NCBI GenBank assembly: GCA_014549065.1
Contig: JACDOX010000287.1
Span: 398,025-462,024 of the forward strand
Direction: 5' to 3'
From: Cardinalis cardinalis
Lineage: Eukaryota; Chordata; Aves; Passeriformes; Cardinalidae
DNA: 64,000 bases
Shown here: one piece after another, positions 1-13,829 of the stretch
Layout: each line of letters starts with the position of its first letter
How positions within the stretch are numbered: the stretch's first letter is position 1
Notes under the pieces: generated by a model
Told to the model about the DNA's origin: nothing
Databases searched by the model: none
Seen by the model: only the letters and a program-made list of their open reading frames with translations
Translations under genes and position numbers: made by a program

Positions 1-848
1 GCTTCTTCAGTCTTGCTTAAATCTTTAAAAGATTCAGTCGTAGGAGGCTGCCATGGGATCTTTATGGGAAATTTTTGCCAGCTTCATTTAANTTTGGGAT
101 CTGGAAGGAGGGGAATAGGCTTAAGCCTGTTTTAATTTTGAAATATTTTGCAAAAATTCATTCTGTTATTAAAAATTGATAATACAGCTGCTTGGGACTG
201 CCCAGGAATGTTGTANCTTTGGTGGATTGCAAGAACAGGTGATGGCTGACAGGAACAACAAAAAAATATTAAACTANGTAATGCCTAGGAGGTATTTATT
301 CATCTTATAAATTATCGATGTTTTCTTGTATTGAACAAATGCAGGTGCTGGTGTGAGTGGTCAGCAATGATAGAAATGTTTCCCTGATACATTTAAGTAA
401 TCTAGCTGCCCTGTTATGAATATCTGCATTTTCCACATTTAAAATTCAGTATAATGTTCCCTCTTGTGGACTCTTCCATGTCTGAATTTATGCTTATAGA
501 CAACCTGAAAAAAAAATATTGAAATTCTGTTCTGTTGTGATTTCAGACCAAATCATTCTTGCTTCAGTTTTCTTTACTTTCTTCCATTGTCCATTGATTA
601 CAATTTCTTTGCAGATACGCTTTTCCTTTATTCCTCATTTGCTTTTTGGTCTATATTTGTTTGATGGTTTGGCGTTTTAGTTTTTTTCATTTTTCTGTTT
701 CCTGATGNTGTTAAATATCTCTGATTTTGAAATGGTAGTGAAATCACCCTTGTGGCCTCAGGTAGCTCCACTTTCTCTAACCATGCCAAGCCTTTGGAGG
801 TGGCCCTGTGCTTTCAAGTATTGACCAGGTCACGCTGAGCATCTCTGC

Positions 849-960
849 TGTTTGAACTTGGCCCTTTTGGCAGAATTCATCTCCTTTATTTGCTCTGGCC
901 TGTTTTTCCTGTTTGGACTTGGCCCTTTTGGGAGGGCTGTCTCTCCCTTATCTGCTGAGC
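849..960. repeat. Short imperfect direct duplication (about 61-bp period)
   Basis: A block reading TGTTTGAACTTGGCCCTTTT near 849 recurs with one change about 61 bases later near 910, and both are followed by CT-rich sequence. It looks like an old local tandem duplication within the intron. Only two copies are present and the second halves have diverged. No function is evident. Confidence 0.4.
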
Positions 961-2660
961 TTGTTCTGCAGGATGATGGCATCAGTCAAATGTCCCTTGT
1001 ACAACTGGGTGATTGTGGCTGCATTAATTCTTGGCAGCAGGTTCAGTGTTGACTGTTAAATAGTTCAGGATGACTTTAAATAAATCTACTTGAGATATTA
1101 AATACAGTTGATTATTACAAGCTAGGTGCATTGGACGAGGAACTAGATGGTCTTCTGTAAATGGATGGACCTGTTTCCAGTTGAAANTATTTTAAGGCCT
1201 GCAGTGATCTTCAAACTGGGCTTGTGGCTTTAAAAAGAAAAAAAAAACCGACCAAATCTACCCCAAACTACCCCAAACCCAAATTACACAGTGATTTTCA
1301 TACCGTTTAAAATGAGATCAGATTTTGTTTCTGAATCTTTGAAAAAAATTTAGGTTGCTCTTTGCTGGAAAGGTTGTCAAGAGGAGTATTTATATAAGAC
1401 ATTAATTTTGAAAACTTCTGCCTGTTTTCACTGGGTGAGATAATTAAATGTAAAANTTACTGGCTGAAACTCAGTATTTTAAATGACAGGGAAGATTGGC
1501 TACTTGTGTTTGTGTTTCCAGACATGCAGGAATTGGGTTTTGTTTCATTCTGTCCCCTGACTTAACCCTTATTTTATTCACATCCAAGATGAAATTTCTA
1601 GTTCTTCCTTAAGCAAGATAATTTTTTTTTTCCTTTTGGGCATATCACAAGTGTTTTCAATACTTTCTAGAAAAGATATTATTAATTTAACATTTAGGGT
1701 TTATGAAAAAGCCTTTTTAAGTGATAAACTTTTGTAATATTGTTAAAATTAATGGATTTGGGTGCTTTGACTCTTTGCTCAACTGCAATAATCTATCCAG
1801 TCTAAGAAATCAAAATGTAATAATTAAAAAATAAAATTAGTTGTTAAAATACTTTCATATCATGATAATTGGTTTTCATAGGAAAAGATTGGATGTGATA
1901 AGGTATAATATTAGCAGATACTCTTCTGTTTAAATAATCTTTATTTAAATTCAACTGTTCCTTACTTAAGACTTGTTGAAAAGCGCTCAAGGTAATTTTG
2001 GTTTGAGAACTGGGAGGAACTCTGGAATGGCAATTTATAGAACCTTAATTAATTGTGCTGAGTTGAGCGTGTAAAGGCAAGGAAGCTGGGGACATTCTAC
2101 TATTCTCTCTTTACAAATCCAAGTTTACAGCAATGCTCCTGCTCTTCCCACACCACAAAAGAGTGATTGCACCTAATCCTCAAAAAAAGATAAAGAGAAA
2201 TGAAAAAATATCAATTTAAAAGTAGCAAAAAGTGTTTAAAAACCCCCCAGCCTGGAAGTGTTATAAGGGCTGGGGAAGCAGCAAAGGCAGCGTTAGGAAG
2301 TGAAAGTGAAATGCGAGGATAATCCCCGGGTGCAGGCACGTTTCTAATCAGCAGGAGCTGTGGGAGCGCTCGTTCCTAGAGGTGTTGGCAGAGTCAGAAG
2401 CTGATAAGGGCATGGCAGTGGAGTGGGAGGCTCAGGACAGAGTTTCCTCATGGAGAGCCAAGCCCTGGTTTACTCAGTAACCAACAACTCGTTAACAGGA
2501 GCTGGCAAGCGGCGCTAATTAACGAGCAAGGCCGTGTCTCTGCAGAGCTGAGCACCTGACGTTGTGCTCGATATTGTGGGAGAGTAAGGTGAGCTGGCAG
2601 GAAAAATTAATTAATGCACCCATCCCCGTTAGCAAAGGTGCTGCTGTACAGCTCGTGCTG

Positions 2661-3044
2661 TGTGGTGGTGTTCACAGGGGTACCAGGACAGGGGAAGAGA
2701 TGAGAATCTTGACTCCATATTTCAGAAGGCTGACTTGTTATTTTATGATATATATGATATTAAAAGAGAATTATATATTAAAATCATACTAAAAGAATAG
2801 AAGAAAAGGATTTCGTCAGAAGGCTAGCAAGGAAAGAAAAGGAATGATAATTGAATCTTGTGACTGCTCACAGCCTCGACACAGGTGGCTGTCATTGGTC
2901 ATCAAGTAAAAACAATTCACATGCTAGGTAAACAATTCTCCAAATCACATTCCAGAGCAGCAAACATGGAGAAGCTGAAGCTTCTCAGCTTCTCAGCAGA
3001 AAAGATCCTAATGAAATGGTTTTTCATAAAATATGTCTGTGACA
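2661..3044 (-). mobile_element. Solo LTR of an endogenous retrovirus, with 6-bp target-site duplication
   Basis: The 384-bp block begins TGTGGTGGTG and ends CTGTGACA, giving the TG...CA termini of a retroviral LTR. It is flanked by a perfect 6-bp direct repeat, GTGCTG, at 2655-2660 and 3045-3050. A 6-bp target duplication is typical of class II (ERVK/alpharetrovirus-like) integrase. The body resembles the element at 31331-31772, sharing the AGAAGGCT...TATTTTATGATAT segment, a TGGTCAT...AAAACAATTCACATG segment and GCTTCTCAGCTTC near the end. No internal gag, pol or env sequence lies beside it, so it is a solo LTR left by LTR-LTR recombination. Minus orientation is inferred from the related copy, which carries AATAAA on the minus strand. 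The assignment to a songbird family is from memory. Confidence 0.82.
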
Positions 3045-6000
3045 GTGCTGCACTGGGAGATTGTAGGAAATGGGATGGCCAAATTCACCTGGTGCCACTT
3101 CAGGTTCCTTTTAGCTGTGGTTTATGGGGTAAAAGCAGCCCAGGTTGTGCAGATAGAGCTCACCACTGGCATGGTCTTATGTGCTGCAGGTGGAATGCAT
3201 AGAGGAAAGGTTGGTGGGGCTTGGATTGGTTTNGGGTTTTTTGNGTTTATTTTGGNTTTTTTTAGTGTAATGTTCAAGGCACAATTGCATTCCCAGGTCC
3301 AGCCAGCTAAACACCCAGGTCTGCCTGTGGGTTTGTAAGCATGGCCAGCTTTGGGACAGCAGGGTCCTGAAGATGTGCAGACCTCAACCCAATAATCACC
3401 ACTGCTCTAAACTGGCAGCATATTGNCCAGTTTTCATTCCAATTAACTCCTCTGTACTACAGGGCTGGGCCCAAGGTGCCAGTGGCTCCCTAGGGATGAG
3501 TTTCCTTTTCCAGGAGGGTTAATTGTTAAATAAAAGAACCAAGGAGGCCTGCTCCTTCATGAACAACTCCATTTATATTGTTTGAAGTTACCAAATAATT
3601 CATTAACTTGAATCTACTTTTCAGCTGGAAATCTGTTGGATTTCTAGCTGGAGTCTGCTGCTCATACTGCTCCTTTTGGGAGATGTGCTTGGAGTTTCTC
3701 TCTAATCCTTTTGAAATATAGAAGTTTCAGTCTGCAGAAATACTCAAAGATNTGACCTTTCCCTAAATCTGAAGCACCAACACCTTGCCATCACCTGAGG
3801 AGCTGACAATTTTATTTCACTTCTTCTGATAAAACAACTCTAAACAAATATTTATTTGCTTAAATAAAGCCTAAATGGGAGTGGTAGGGCAGCAGGCTTA
3901 GAAGAAAATTTTTAGGTGTGGTTTAATTGTATCAGAAATTGTCTGGCAGGGGTAAAAAGCCCTTTCTCAGTGTCACATTGACTTAATTTTGCATGTTCTA
4001 CTCCTTGCAATTTAATGTGCTGCCAAACAGCCTTGAAAATTCTCTCTTGCTTCCAGTCTGACTTCTGATGTCCCAAAATAGAAACATTTTTTTTTTTCTT
4101 CAATCCAGGTGTTTATGTTTAGATGGAGTGAAAATTTAATCTTTCTCTCAGAATATCTTCTGTAAACACTTACAGTGCTGTTAATGTTGTATATATGATG
4201 TTTTTTATAGTATCTAACTCTGAGAAGGAACNCTTTAAAGGGAATTTGATTGCAGTTACTCATCTCTTTCCACCCATTTTCTGGCAAAAATCCACCCAGA
4301 ATCTGCAGTAGCAATAATACTTTTGAAAAAGGAAGTTATTGGAGTANNTAAGAACTTCAANGATCCAAAATTTAAAAGAGATCTTNTTAAAATATATGTA
4401 AAAATATGGGGNGATCAATCAATCAATGAACCATGTTACCATTTCCAACTGACTAAAAACGTGGAAAAATATATTTTTATATTTTTCAAAGCTTGCAGAA
4501 GGAGAAGGAGGGCAGAACATAATTCATAGGACACAGTGGATTCCCTAACTATTTTCTTTAATGGAAAAATATGAACCACAGCTTTTCTGAAAAACTTGGG
4601 CTATTTAGAAGACTATGTTAACAAAATTAACTTCATTTGGGGAATACCATGTTTGAAGGAATTGCCNACAAAAATTCAGGTGTGCAGAGAAAGGCAGAGG
4701 TGGATTTCATTTTGAATCTTATCTGGTTCATTTCTAATAATAAATGTAGTTTTGAACAGTGCAGAGATTGTCTCTGCCAAAACAGAGACAGCAATATGCA
4801 TTTCAAATGCTGGAAATATTGCCCTGATTTTATAAAGTAGCACTTGCTCCTAATTTAAGTGCTTGTACTTCAGAAGCTTGAGCTGCTCTACACAGGAGGG
4901 AACGTATTTCACCGTTGTGTTTTTCACTCTGACACACAGCAGCTTCCTTGAGCATGGTTCTGAATGAGCTTTTCTGTCATGGAAATATTGGAGGTGATCC
5001 TGCAATCGGAAAAAAAAAAAAAAAAGAAAAAAAGCTGAAGGGAATTAGAGCAAGAATTAGAGCTTTTATAACAGACCACAGAACAAATCCTGGACCAGCT
5101 GTAAAGTGTAAGAGAGTTAAACTGACATCTGGGGTTTAAAATATGTAAACCTGCATCAAGCACCAGGTGCAAAGATGGATTTCCGTGGTAAGGAGGAGTT
5201 GTGGGTGTGGGAGTTCTGGGTGAATCAGATCACATCTGAGGGGCCTTAGGCTGCTGAGCCACGGGTCCCTGCCGTGAGTTTCCAAGCTGGTGTAGTGCAT
5301 GGCAATAACTCAGCAATCTCCTGCTCTGAGCAGGACCAGCACAGGGAGGGTTTGAATACCTGAGGGGGTACTCAGTACCCTGCATCACTGAATAACCAAA
5401 TTCTGGCTGTCTGGGGCTGTTTTTGTTTCCATGTGCACTTTATTGCCCTGTAAATGGAAGCCAGACTCACTTACAGAACCCACAGCAGCCCACATGAGTG
5501 ATGTGCTCTGAGCTGCAGAGCAGCAGGGATCTTTGGGGTGATCCCAGTTCCCAAACTGGGGTGAGCCCAGCTCAGGCAGCTCTGGCCTGGCTGGGGAGGA
5601 GCACACATGGATTAGTGCATGGCTGCTCCTGCTTGTCCCACACAGAAAAGGGACTTTTCTGCCATTCAGAGATGAGATTTTCCTCACATGGGGTCAACAG
5701 GGATGGGGCGGTTGTGGTGCTGAGGGTCTGGAAAAATCCATTACACATCCAGGAATAGGTTTTTAGAGTCACCCCAGCTGTGTAGGACTGGGCTTTGATG
5801 CTTTCTATCTGAAAAGACTTCAAAGGAAAAATGGTCAAATTACACAGCTGCATGGCCAGAAGATGTGTATGGCATCGCTTTCCAAGATGTTGTCATTTTT
5901 ACTTTGTGGTTTTGTAGGGAATAAGAAAAGTGCTGGAAAATGTTGAAGTTTTCCAGCTTTCATAGATGCTAGCTGTTACAACAGACAAACTCAGCAGTGT

Positions 6001-7100
6001 GGTGATTGGGAATTACTCCCAAGAGACTTTCCTGGAAGAGGAATCTTGTATTTTGACTGTTTTGTCCAGATCATATTGGAAATGATGTTTTTCATCTGTT
6101 GTTTCAAAACTCCAAGCAGCTTTGCTTCCTTCTTTATTCCAAGTAACTGATTAGTTGCTGGAGTTGTAAATTAATTTTTATGAAGAGAGTTTCAGATCTT
6201 AATGTTTAAATGTCCTGTTTTTCTCTGTACCAGCTGCCTCTGCTCAGCCAAAATTGCCCCTGATGTGGTGCCCTCAGCTTCTGTCAGTTTTCTTGCACAA
6301 AGACTGTGCCAAGCTGTGGTTTGCCCTGTAAATGTTCTGTGAGCTGGAACCTGGCATGGTGAATTATACATAAGAGCACCTGAGAGGGCTGAGGTGTCTG
6401 TTCCCAGAATTTTCTGATGAAANAGTTGCTTGAAGAAAACGGTGCCTTTAATAATTTAGGAGGCTGGGTTGGGCATGAGGTGTTCTTGGTGTGCAGAACA
6501 TCAATGTCATTGGTGGATGGCAGGGCATGTCCTGGGCATCTCCCCCCTGAACCCACCTGAGGAAGCTGCAGGACTCTCCTGGAAGGCAGAACTGGTTTTT
6601 AGTGAAGTCTTTTCAGAATATCCACAGATTGCAGCTGGTTACTGCTTGAAACTGGGAATCCAGTGTGTGGTACCACAGGGATTGCTCTGGAACCAGGGAT
6701 TTCATGTGGGAACAGCAAAGTGTTTTTAGTGCCTCTCCAGGTTGTCTACAGCTGCTTTGTTTGAGCTTTTTGCTGGTTTTCAGGCAGGTTATATTCCTCC
6801 ATTAATATTTGATTTGGGGACGTCAGCATATGCAGTAATTGATGTGAAAAAGTTTATGTTTGTGTCTTTAATTCAGATTGTGGGTGGTTTTGGGGGGAAA
6901 GTAGAAATGCCACACTTTCCCTTGAACTAATGAAGCCATTTATCTGTTAGGACATGAGACATAAATGCTGCCTTCTTTCACACAAACATTTCTGTTGCTC
7001 AGTAAAAGAGAACCATAGCTTTACATTTTACTACAAAATATGGAATTACTTTCAAGAACCCCCCCTTGGCAACATTGGAAATGAGTGAGGAATAGAATCC

Positions 7101-7136
7101 TTGTGTATTATTATTATTAATTATTATTATTATTAG
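7101..7136. repeat. ATT trinucleotide microsatellite
   Basis: Short run of ATT units with one interruption (ATTAATT), about 36 bp, in AT-rich intronic sequence. Likely a polymorphic simple repeat. No other meaning is suggested. Confidence 0.7.
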
Positions 7137-10100
7137 CCATGATATGTACAGGAAAAGTGAATTTTTTCCATCACATATTCAGCACCATCACAGTTACCAA
7201 CAAATTAAGACAGGATCAGATGGCAATTCCTGTTCTGGCACTTGATTTTGCTTTAAAATTTTAATTCTCTACACATGTGTAAGATGCAATTCTGATGAAC
7301 CCTGTAATAATATTCTGCTTTTATTCTGTTATGTATTCCCCAAATCCTCATTGTTTATAGGCAAGAGGCAAAGCAAATGCCAACAATGTGGTAAAAAGGT
7401 GAAGAAAGTTGAAGACTCTGTATCAGTACATGGGTATTTATCTTTTGTAGGCTTCATAATAAAAAAGATTATTTGTTCAATTAATTTCCAAGAACAACGA
7501 GCTATTATTCTAGTAATTCTTAGCTTCACACTGTGTGCAAAATTCTTGCTGAGAGCTTTTTATGTGGAAAAGCAATTGCTCTTTGTGTATTAGAATCCAT
7601 GTTGCATTTGACATAACAATGTTATCTTTATTAAATTTCCTTGTTATACCTTTTGATTTATAGNCCTCCTTAAATCCTCATTTTAAAGCAACCTCTGATG
7701 TGGTACTTTTAGTGCCCCCATGCTGATACTAAAATGTGGGCTAAAATAACAGAGAATTCCAGTTGTAATCCTGAATCATGGAACTGGAAATTCTGAGAGA
7801 TCAGTACAGAGCAGGCAGCACAGCATTTCCTGAGGGGATTCTTTTTGTGGAATTGCAATATTCTAGNACATGGTAATTTTGATTCCTTTCAGTGTTTTTG
7901 CTCAGGTGTTAGAGGACACTTTTCAGGACAAATATTGAGTGTCTGGGGCCAGGCTCTGTTGGGGTCAGGTCCTGCTCTTCACAGTGCAGGATATTCAGGG
8001 CACTACTGTGAGGGATCTGTGCCTGATCCAGCACAAACCTGGGGCTCCTTCCCAGGCTGGGAGAATCCTCAAGGAAGCTGAAATATCTGCACATTCACCT
8101 CAGAGTCCCTTGCCCAGCCATGCTATAAATACCTGAACTAGGCCAGGGAAGGCAGCTCAGGTGTCCTGTGCTGGAGCACTCCTGGATAAATATTGATAAA
8201 TGGATAAATAGTGCTCCAAGGCATTTGACAGAGGAAGGGAAGGCTCCAGCTGAGCCTCTGCATGAAGGAAACAGGGAATTATCTGTTGCTACTGAAGTTT
8301 TCATCCAAACCAACTTTATATCCAGGCCTAAGTGTAACAGGAGAGTTTAGCTTTGCATGCTGAATGAGCAAAACAAAAGCAGAGCTCCCAAAAGGAAGCT
8401 GAAGTGCAGGTGGGCATGGAAAAGTTCTGCCCATGGCAGAAAACAGCGGTGGCAGAGGCTCNGCAGATTGGGCATGGCTTGAGGAGGTGTTTCCTAACAG
8501 AGCTTTTATGGATACTCACAAGGGAAAATGTGGTAGAACTGGGCCTCAAAGAAGAGCTGTTTGTTGAGGACAATTAAATGTTGCAAAATGGTGAAGGAGA
8601 TGGATTTTCTCCCCACAGAATTCATAGTTACACAGGGAAAGAGCAGTTATGTCCAAGGCCAGCCACTATTTTAAACTGGACTCCTCCAGTGTTCACAGCA
8701 TTCCAGGTGTGTTCTGCAACAGCTGAGGGGTGAAGAGAAGAATTTTATTTCAATATCTCTAAACCTTTCCAGAGGAGGAAATATTAGAAATTTCTTAAAG
8801 CAGAGCTGAGGTTCTTCTAAATCTACAGAGAGGCTGAGGGAGAGGGAAATGATTGTATTTCTCTCCTTTCAGCAGTGCTTGGGTAAATACTGTGCTGAAA
8901 TATGGGATTGAATATGTGCAAAGCTCTCCTGGATGCTTCTCTGCAGGGCTCTGCTAAGCAGAGTTCCTCAGCTCCTCCCTGTCCCTCTTTCCATCTCTCT
9001 CCATTTGGGTTTTTTGGGCAGGAGACCCAACCTATTCTGCAGGTCTCTCCACAGAAACATCCATACATTTGAGTTCAAGTAGCCCAATGCCATCTCTGTG
9101 GTGAGTTACAAAACCAAAGCACTGGCNCAGGGAGTGATAAATAAGATCTGACTCACAAAATCCAAGCTGTTGGTGCATCTCTTGTCCTGGGTGCATTTTG
9201 CCTTTCCCCCCTGAAGCCATCAAGCAGCTGCCTGGAGAAACGACCTGAATGTCATCTTGACTCTTTACCAGTTTTATTCTAACCTGGAACAAGAGGACAA
9301 CAAAGGAAAAACGCGTGCCTGGGGACAAAACTTGCCTGTTGTCATGAGTTAACAGTTAACTGGTGAGAGAACATTGGAATACTTAGAAATCAAGCTATAT
9401 TTAGAGTTTATTCAGTGCAGTGGCAAGGTCAGTGCCTCCTTCCCTGTTGTGAGTGCGGGATGCAGAAGGATGAGGGTGTTCCAGCCATAATTCGCAGCTG
9501 AACACGTCCAGGAGGCCACAGAGCGGAGGGGCCTGACTGCCAGTGAGGGAAGGTTGGCCTTGCAAATCCAGCTGCTTTCAGGAAAGAAAGGAGGTGCTGT
9601 GGGTGGGAGTCTGGAGTTATCTCCAAGGTCTCTAGGGACACACTTGTGTGGCGGTTCTAAACAATCTAACGCCACAGATCCTGCTTGAAACACAGAAGGA
9701 CCCCCAAAAAACCAACCAAGCCAAACCCAGGAAAGTGCTGCTAGGAAGGAGTGTAAGAAAGATACTTGTGCCTGGAATTGCTGGGGCTGATCACAGGCAT
9801 GCTTTGCTCTGAGTTTCTAATTAATTTTAGCTTAGGATTTGATTCTTGCAGGGCACAAAGAAAGGCAGGGTGTTAGGGGTTAATCAGAGTAAGTGGCAAT
9901 TGCTGGAAAAACAACCATTTTGCGGGTGTGTGTGCCTCTTATGGACAGACTGTTCTGAAAAGCAGTGCAGGACATTGTGGATCCATATGGAAATTGCTCT
10001 GGAGAGTTTGGGGCGATGTCTGCAGCTTAACCTCAAACCTGGTGCTTTTATTCTGCTTTTTAGAACAGCAGCTTCACAATTTGAAGTGCAATTAAAAAAT

Positions 10101-13100
10101 TCATGCNAGAGTGAAATGTGGTCATTCACACTCGCATTTGGATATTCTTTAGCACTTATTGTATTTGAGTGGGTGAATAATCAATGTGGAACAGAATGCT
10201 CTGGCTCTTAACTGATTCCCAAGCTTCTGTCAGGGAATAAGGTGCTGATAGCACCACAGAGCAGGTGTGGAGCAGGTTTTTGGGATAACCTGTAGGTATG
10301 AGGGGGTTGCTGTGCAAATGAACCCTCTGAATAGTTCCTATTTCACAGTTCCAAAGATTTGTCTGGAACTTCTACACATTTCCTAGTGATAAAAAGAAGT
10401 GAATAACNCTTGTGCCCTGTCGGGTGACACTCTGCTCTATTCCCTTAACCTTTCCATCCTGTTGTTCCTTGATTCACTTGCTCCTTTGGCCATGACAAAT
10501 GAGAGCAAAAGATTTTAAAATTTNTTTATCTTTNTATCATTCCTAACAGGCTGCTAAAAGCGAAGTAATGAATAAAAGAATTTCTTTAATAAAATTCCAT
10601 CTTTGGAACAGGTTGGTGAATACACACATAAAACTCTGAGCTGACCCACTATTTCCTAAAATATAATGCTGCTACTAAGAATATTCTTACACATCTCAGA
10701 TGTAATTTGTGCATTTGTGATAAATAACTTTCTAGTTGGTTAGATGAAAGAGCTTTTAAGGTAACAAGTTAAAAAAGGAAATAACCTAGTTATGACTTCT
10801 NAGCCCAGCAGCTGCTTTAACAAAATAATTATTATAGACTTGGGGAGCTGTGCCTGGGGAATGGCACTGCTTTGTGAAAACAGCACCTTGAGGGGAAGAG
10901 ACNCATCCATTTTCTCCAGACTGGTCTTTTAATGGAAGGAAAGAATAGGCAGCTGCTGTGGGCAGGGATGGACTGAGAATGTCTTTTTCAGGGACCATAC
11001 ACAGAGGTACTGCTGGGATATTGAAAAGCATCTGATTATATAATCATCAAGTTGAATGAAAAAGAACNTTGCATAATTTTTAGCCTGCTTTGACTTCTGC
11101 TTTGGTAAAATATGCTGAAGTTCTGGCACCGGTGTTGAGGCAGGAGCCCAGGTACCTGTCTGGTTTTGGAAATGTCAATATGGTCTGGTAGGTATTTGTA
11201 GTGCTGAGTTTGTAAAAGTGGGCTTCATCTCATAGTGCATGACAGGACAATCTTTACATGGAAAATACTTTCTCCTGAGGTTTCATACGTTTGATACTGT
11301 GGAGGTTACACAGTTTTGGTGCAAATGGATTTAAAATCTTCTTTTTAAAGAGCTGAGACAAGTAAAACATAGTTGAGAGCACCATTTTCACCTGGTGAAA
11401 GGCAGGGGGACACTGGCTTTTATCAAACACTCCCACATGTCTTTGTGCTGAAGGCAGCATGGCCTTTGTGGGACAGAACCATGATAGATGTTCAAAACCA
11501 TGAAAATCTGTCCTTGGGAATGTTTCCCAGACCTGTGGAATCTCTCAGGTACAGCCCGTCCCTCTGCAGTGCCTTGGACACACTGGGTGTGTCTCACCTT
11601 GGGAGACCCTCAGAAAGGTTTTGAGCATTTTTGTCATTTAGAGCATTTCCAGGAGATCTGTGTGTGTGCTCAAATAGCTCAACTGGAGTTGGATCATCCA
11701 CAGGGAGAGTTAAACAGGCTGTTAAGTAAAAAGAAGGTTGTGTGTTAACTGGCTCTGTTCTGGAAAGAATTAATTAGTGCCTGAGCAATGGTTCATCTGT
11801 GGAGGTTTTGTTTGAGCCTCCTGTGCTCTGTGATATGAGCAGGGACACAAAATCAAGTCTCTATTCATCCTCCTTTGTTCTGTGCTGATGTGCTCAGTGC
11901 ACAGGGAGTTGGGCTTTTATGCTCTGACTCCAACAAATGAAGGCTCCAAAGCCTTCCTGTCAGGTTGTTGCAAGTGTGTGCACATGTAAAGCTGGGAATG
12001 GGAGAAGTTAAGAAAAAAAACAAAGTCTGCATTTATTGCCTGAGAGCTGAAACAATGGAAATGAAGCTGCACATTCCAGTTTTTCAAAGGTGGTGGAAGG
12101 GATTCAGAATTTGACAGCTCCCAGTAGTCTTTGATGAGCATTCTGTTCTTAATCCACTGGGATTATTCTCCATCCATCTTCCTCAAAGCTGTACACAAAA
12201 TGTGCTGCCCAAAAACATCCTTAAGAAAATTTAATTTCGTGATCACTTGGTAAATAGTTTGTTCTTCAGTAATATGCAGTTTGTCAGAAATTTGNCATTG
12301 CATTGAAAGCTCCTGATTTAATTCTGTCAGCCTGACTTCATTTTCTGTTCTATATTTGCAATTAGTGGTAAAGGTTNCACCTTAGGAGATGCTCTGGATT
12401 CCTGAAATCACATTAGTGACGAGTTATTTAATCAGCAGCACTATTTAAAGGTGCTTGAAAATAACGTTGTGCCACTATGGCTGTGAGGGAGTTTGTATGA
12501 GGTGTTGAAGACATGTGCAATGACATGGGGATAGAGAGAAGCTGTAAGGCTAAAACAGGCCGTGAGATGCTAAAAATGTAGGGTNGAAATCAAAGAAAAT
12601 CACTTGGTGGTTGCTGCCTTTTCTTGAGGCAGAAACAGAGGACTTTTGGTCAGCAAAAGGAAAATTGAGAAGTTTCTTGTTGGTAGCTCGGAGCTCCATC
12701 ATCTTTCCTAGCAGTCTGTAGCCACGAGACAATAGAAATATCTTTATTTTTCACTAGTGCCTGCAGAGCAGGGGAAGATAAGGAATTCTGATAGTGTTTA
12801 TAAAGCTGCCTGGTGCTTGTGAGGAATCCTAATGGCTTCTCTGCAAGGTCAAACAAGCAGGCAGCCTTCTCATCCACCTTCCAAGATCAATCAAAACCCT
12901 GGCCCACATGCTTTAAAGAGCACTTGATAACTTATTAGGTATTCAACTTCCATATGATTCTTCCCATATTTGTTGTTTGTCTGTCTCCTGACCTTATTTG
13001 TGGGATAAAGGTGGCAGTGAACATGGAAATTATCGTAAATACTGTGTGTGCTTGAATGGGGAGAGCAAATGAATGGCACTAGATAGCAATGTTTATTGTG

Positions 13101-13410
13101 TCAAGTCTTTGGGATGTCATTTATGTGTAACTACTCCTAATTAGTGCCATTCAAACCAACTCAAACGACTCCAGAGCAGATGCCAGTTGTTGCAAGGGAT
13201 GAGCCTGGATAGCTGTCATTTTGTACAGTCAACTGGCACTTAGAGCTCTGACAGATCAGAGAGGGGGAAAGGTTTCTGTCCTGGTGCTCACATGAGAAAT
13301 GTTCTAATCAGGAACATTTCCCTTAATAAACTCTGATTGGATTGCTGCTGCGTCTTGGGTGAGAGCTGCCCTTGCCTTAGGCCTCAGTTCCTCCTCGTGA
13401 GCAGCAGGAG

Positions 13411-13829
13411 CTTCCAGTTCCTCCTGAAAGTCATCCCTGTAAAATGGGCACTGTCATCCAGTTCTTCCTTCATGGCATCCCTGGAAAATGGGCACCATCT
13501 TCCAGTTCCTCCTCTGTGTCATCCCTAGAAAATGGCACCGTCTTCCAACTCCTCCTCCATGTTGTGCCTGGAAAATGGGCACCATCTTCCCGTTCCTCCT
13601 TTGTGTCAATACTGGCATCATCTTCCAGTTCTTCCTCCATGTTATCCCGGGAAAATGGGCACCACCTTCCAGTTCCTCTTTGGCGTCATCCTGGAAAATG
13701 GGCACCACCTTCCAGTTCCTCTTTGGTGTCATCCTGGAAAACGGGCACCATCTTCCAGTTCCTTCTCTGTGTTATCTCTGGAAAATGGGCACCAGTTCCT
13801 ATTTGGTCTTATCCCTGGAAAATGGGTGC
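13411..13829. repeat. Minisatellite, about 10 units of 42-44 bp
   Basis: About ten head-to-tail copies of a unit that starts CTTCCAGTTCCTCCT and ends GGAAAATGGGCACCAT. The middle varies (CTGTGTCATCCCT, CCATGTTATCCCG, TTGGCGTCATCC). One unit near 13605-13620 is truncated, and the last unit has lost its beginning. Because unit length is not a multiple of three and the array is stop-poor, it opens overlapping reading frames on both strands with repeated GKWAPSSSS-like or ENGHHLPVP-like peptides. These are by-products of the repeat, not genes. Such arrays often vary in copy number. The flanks at 13320-13400 and after 13840 are unique sequence. Confidence 0.9.
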
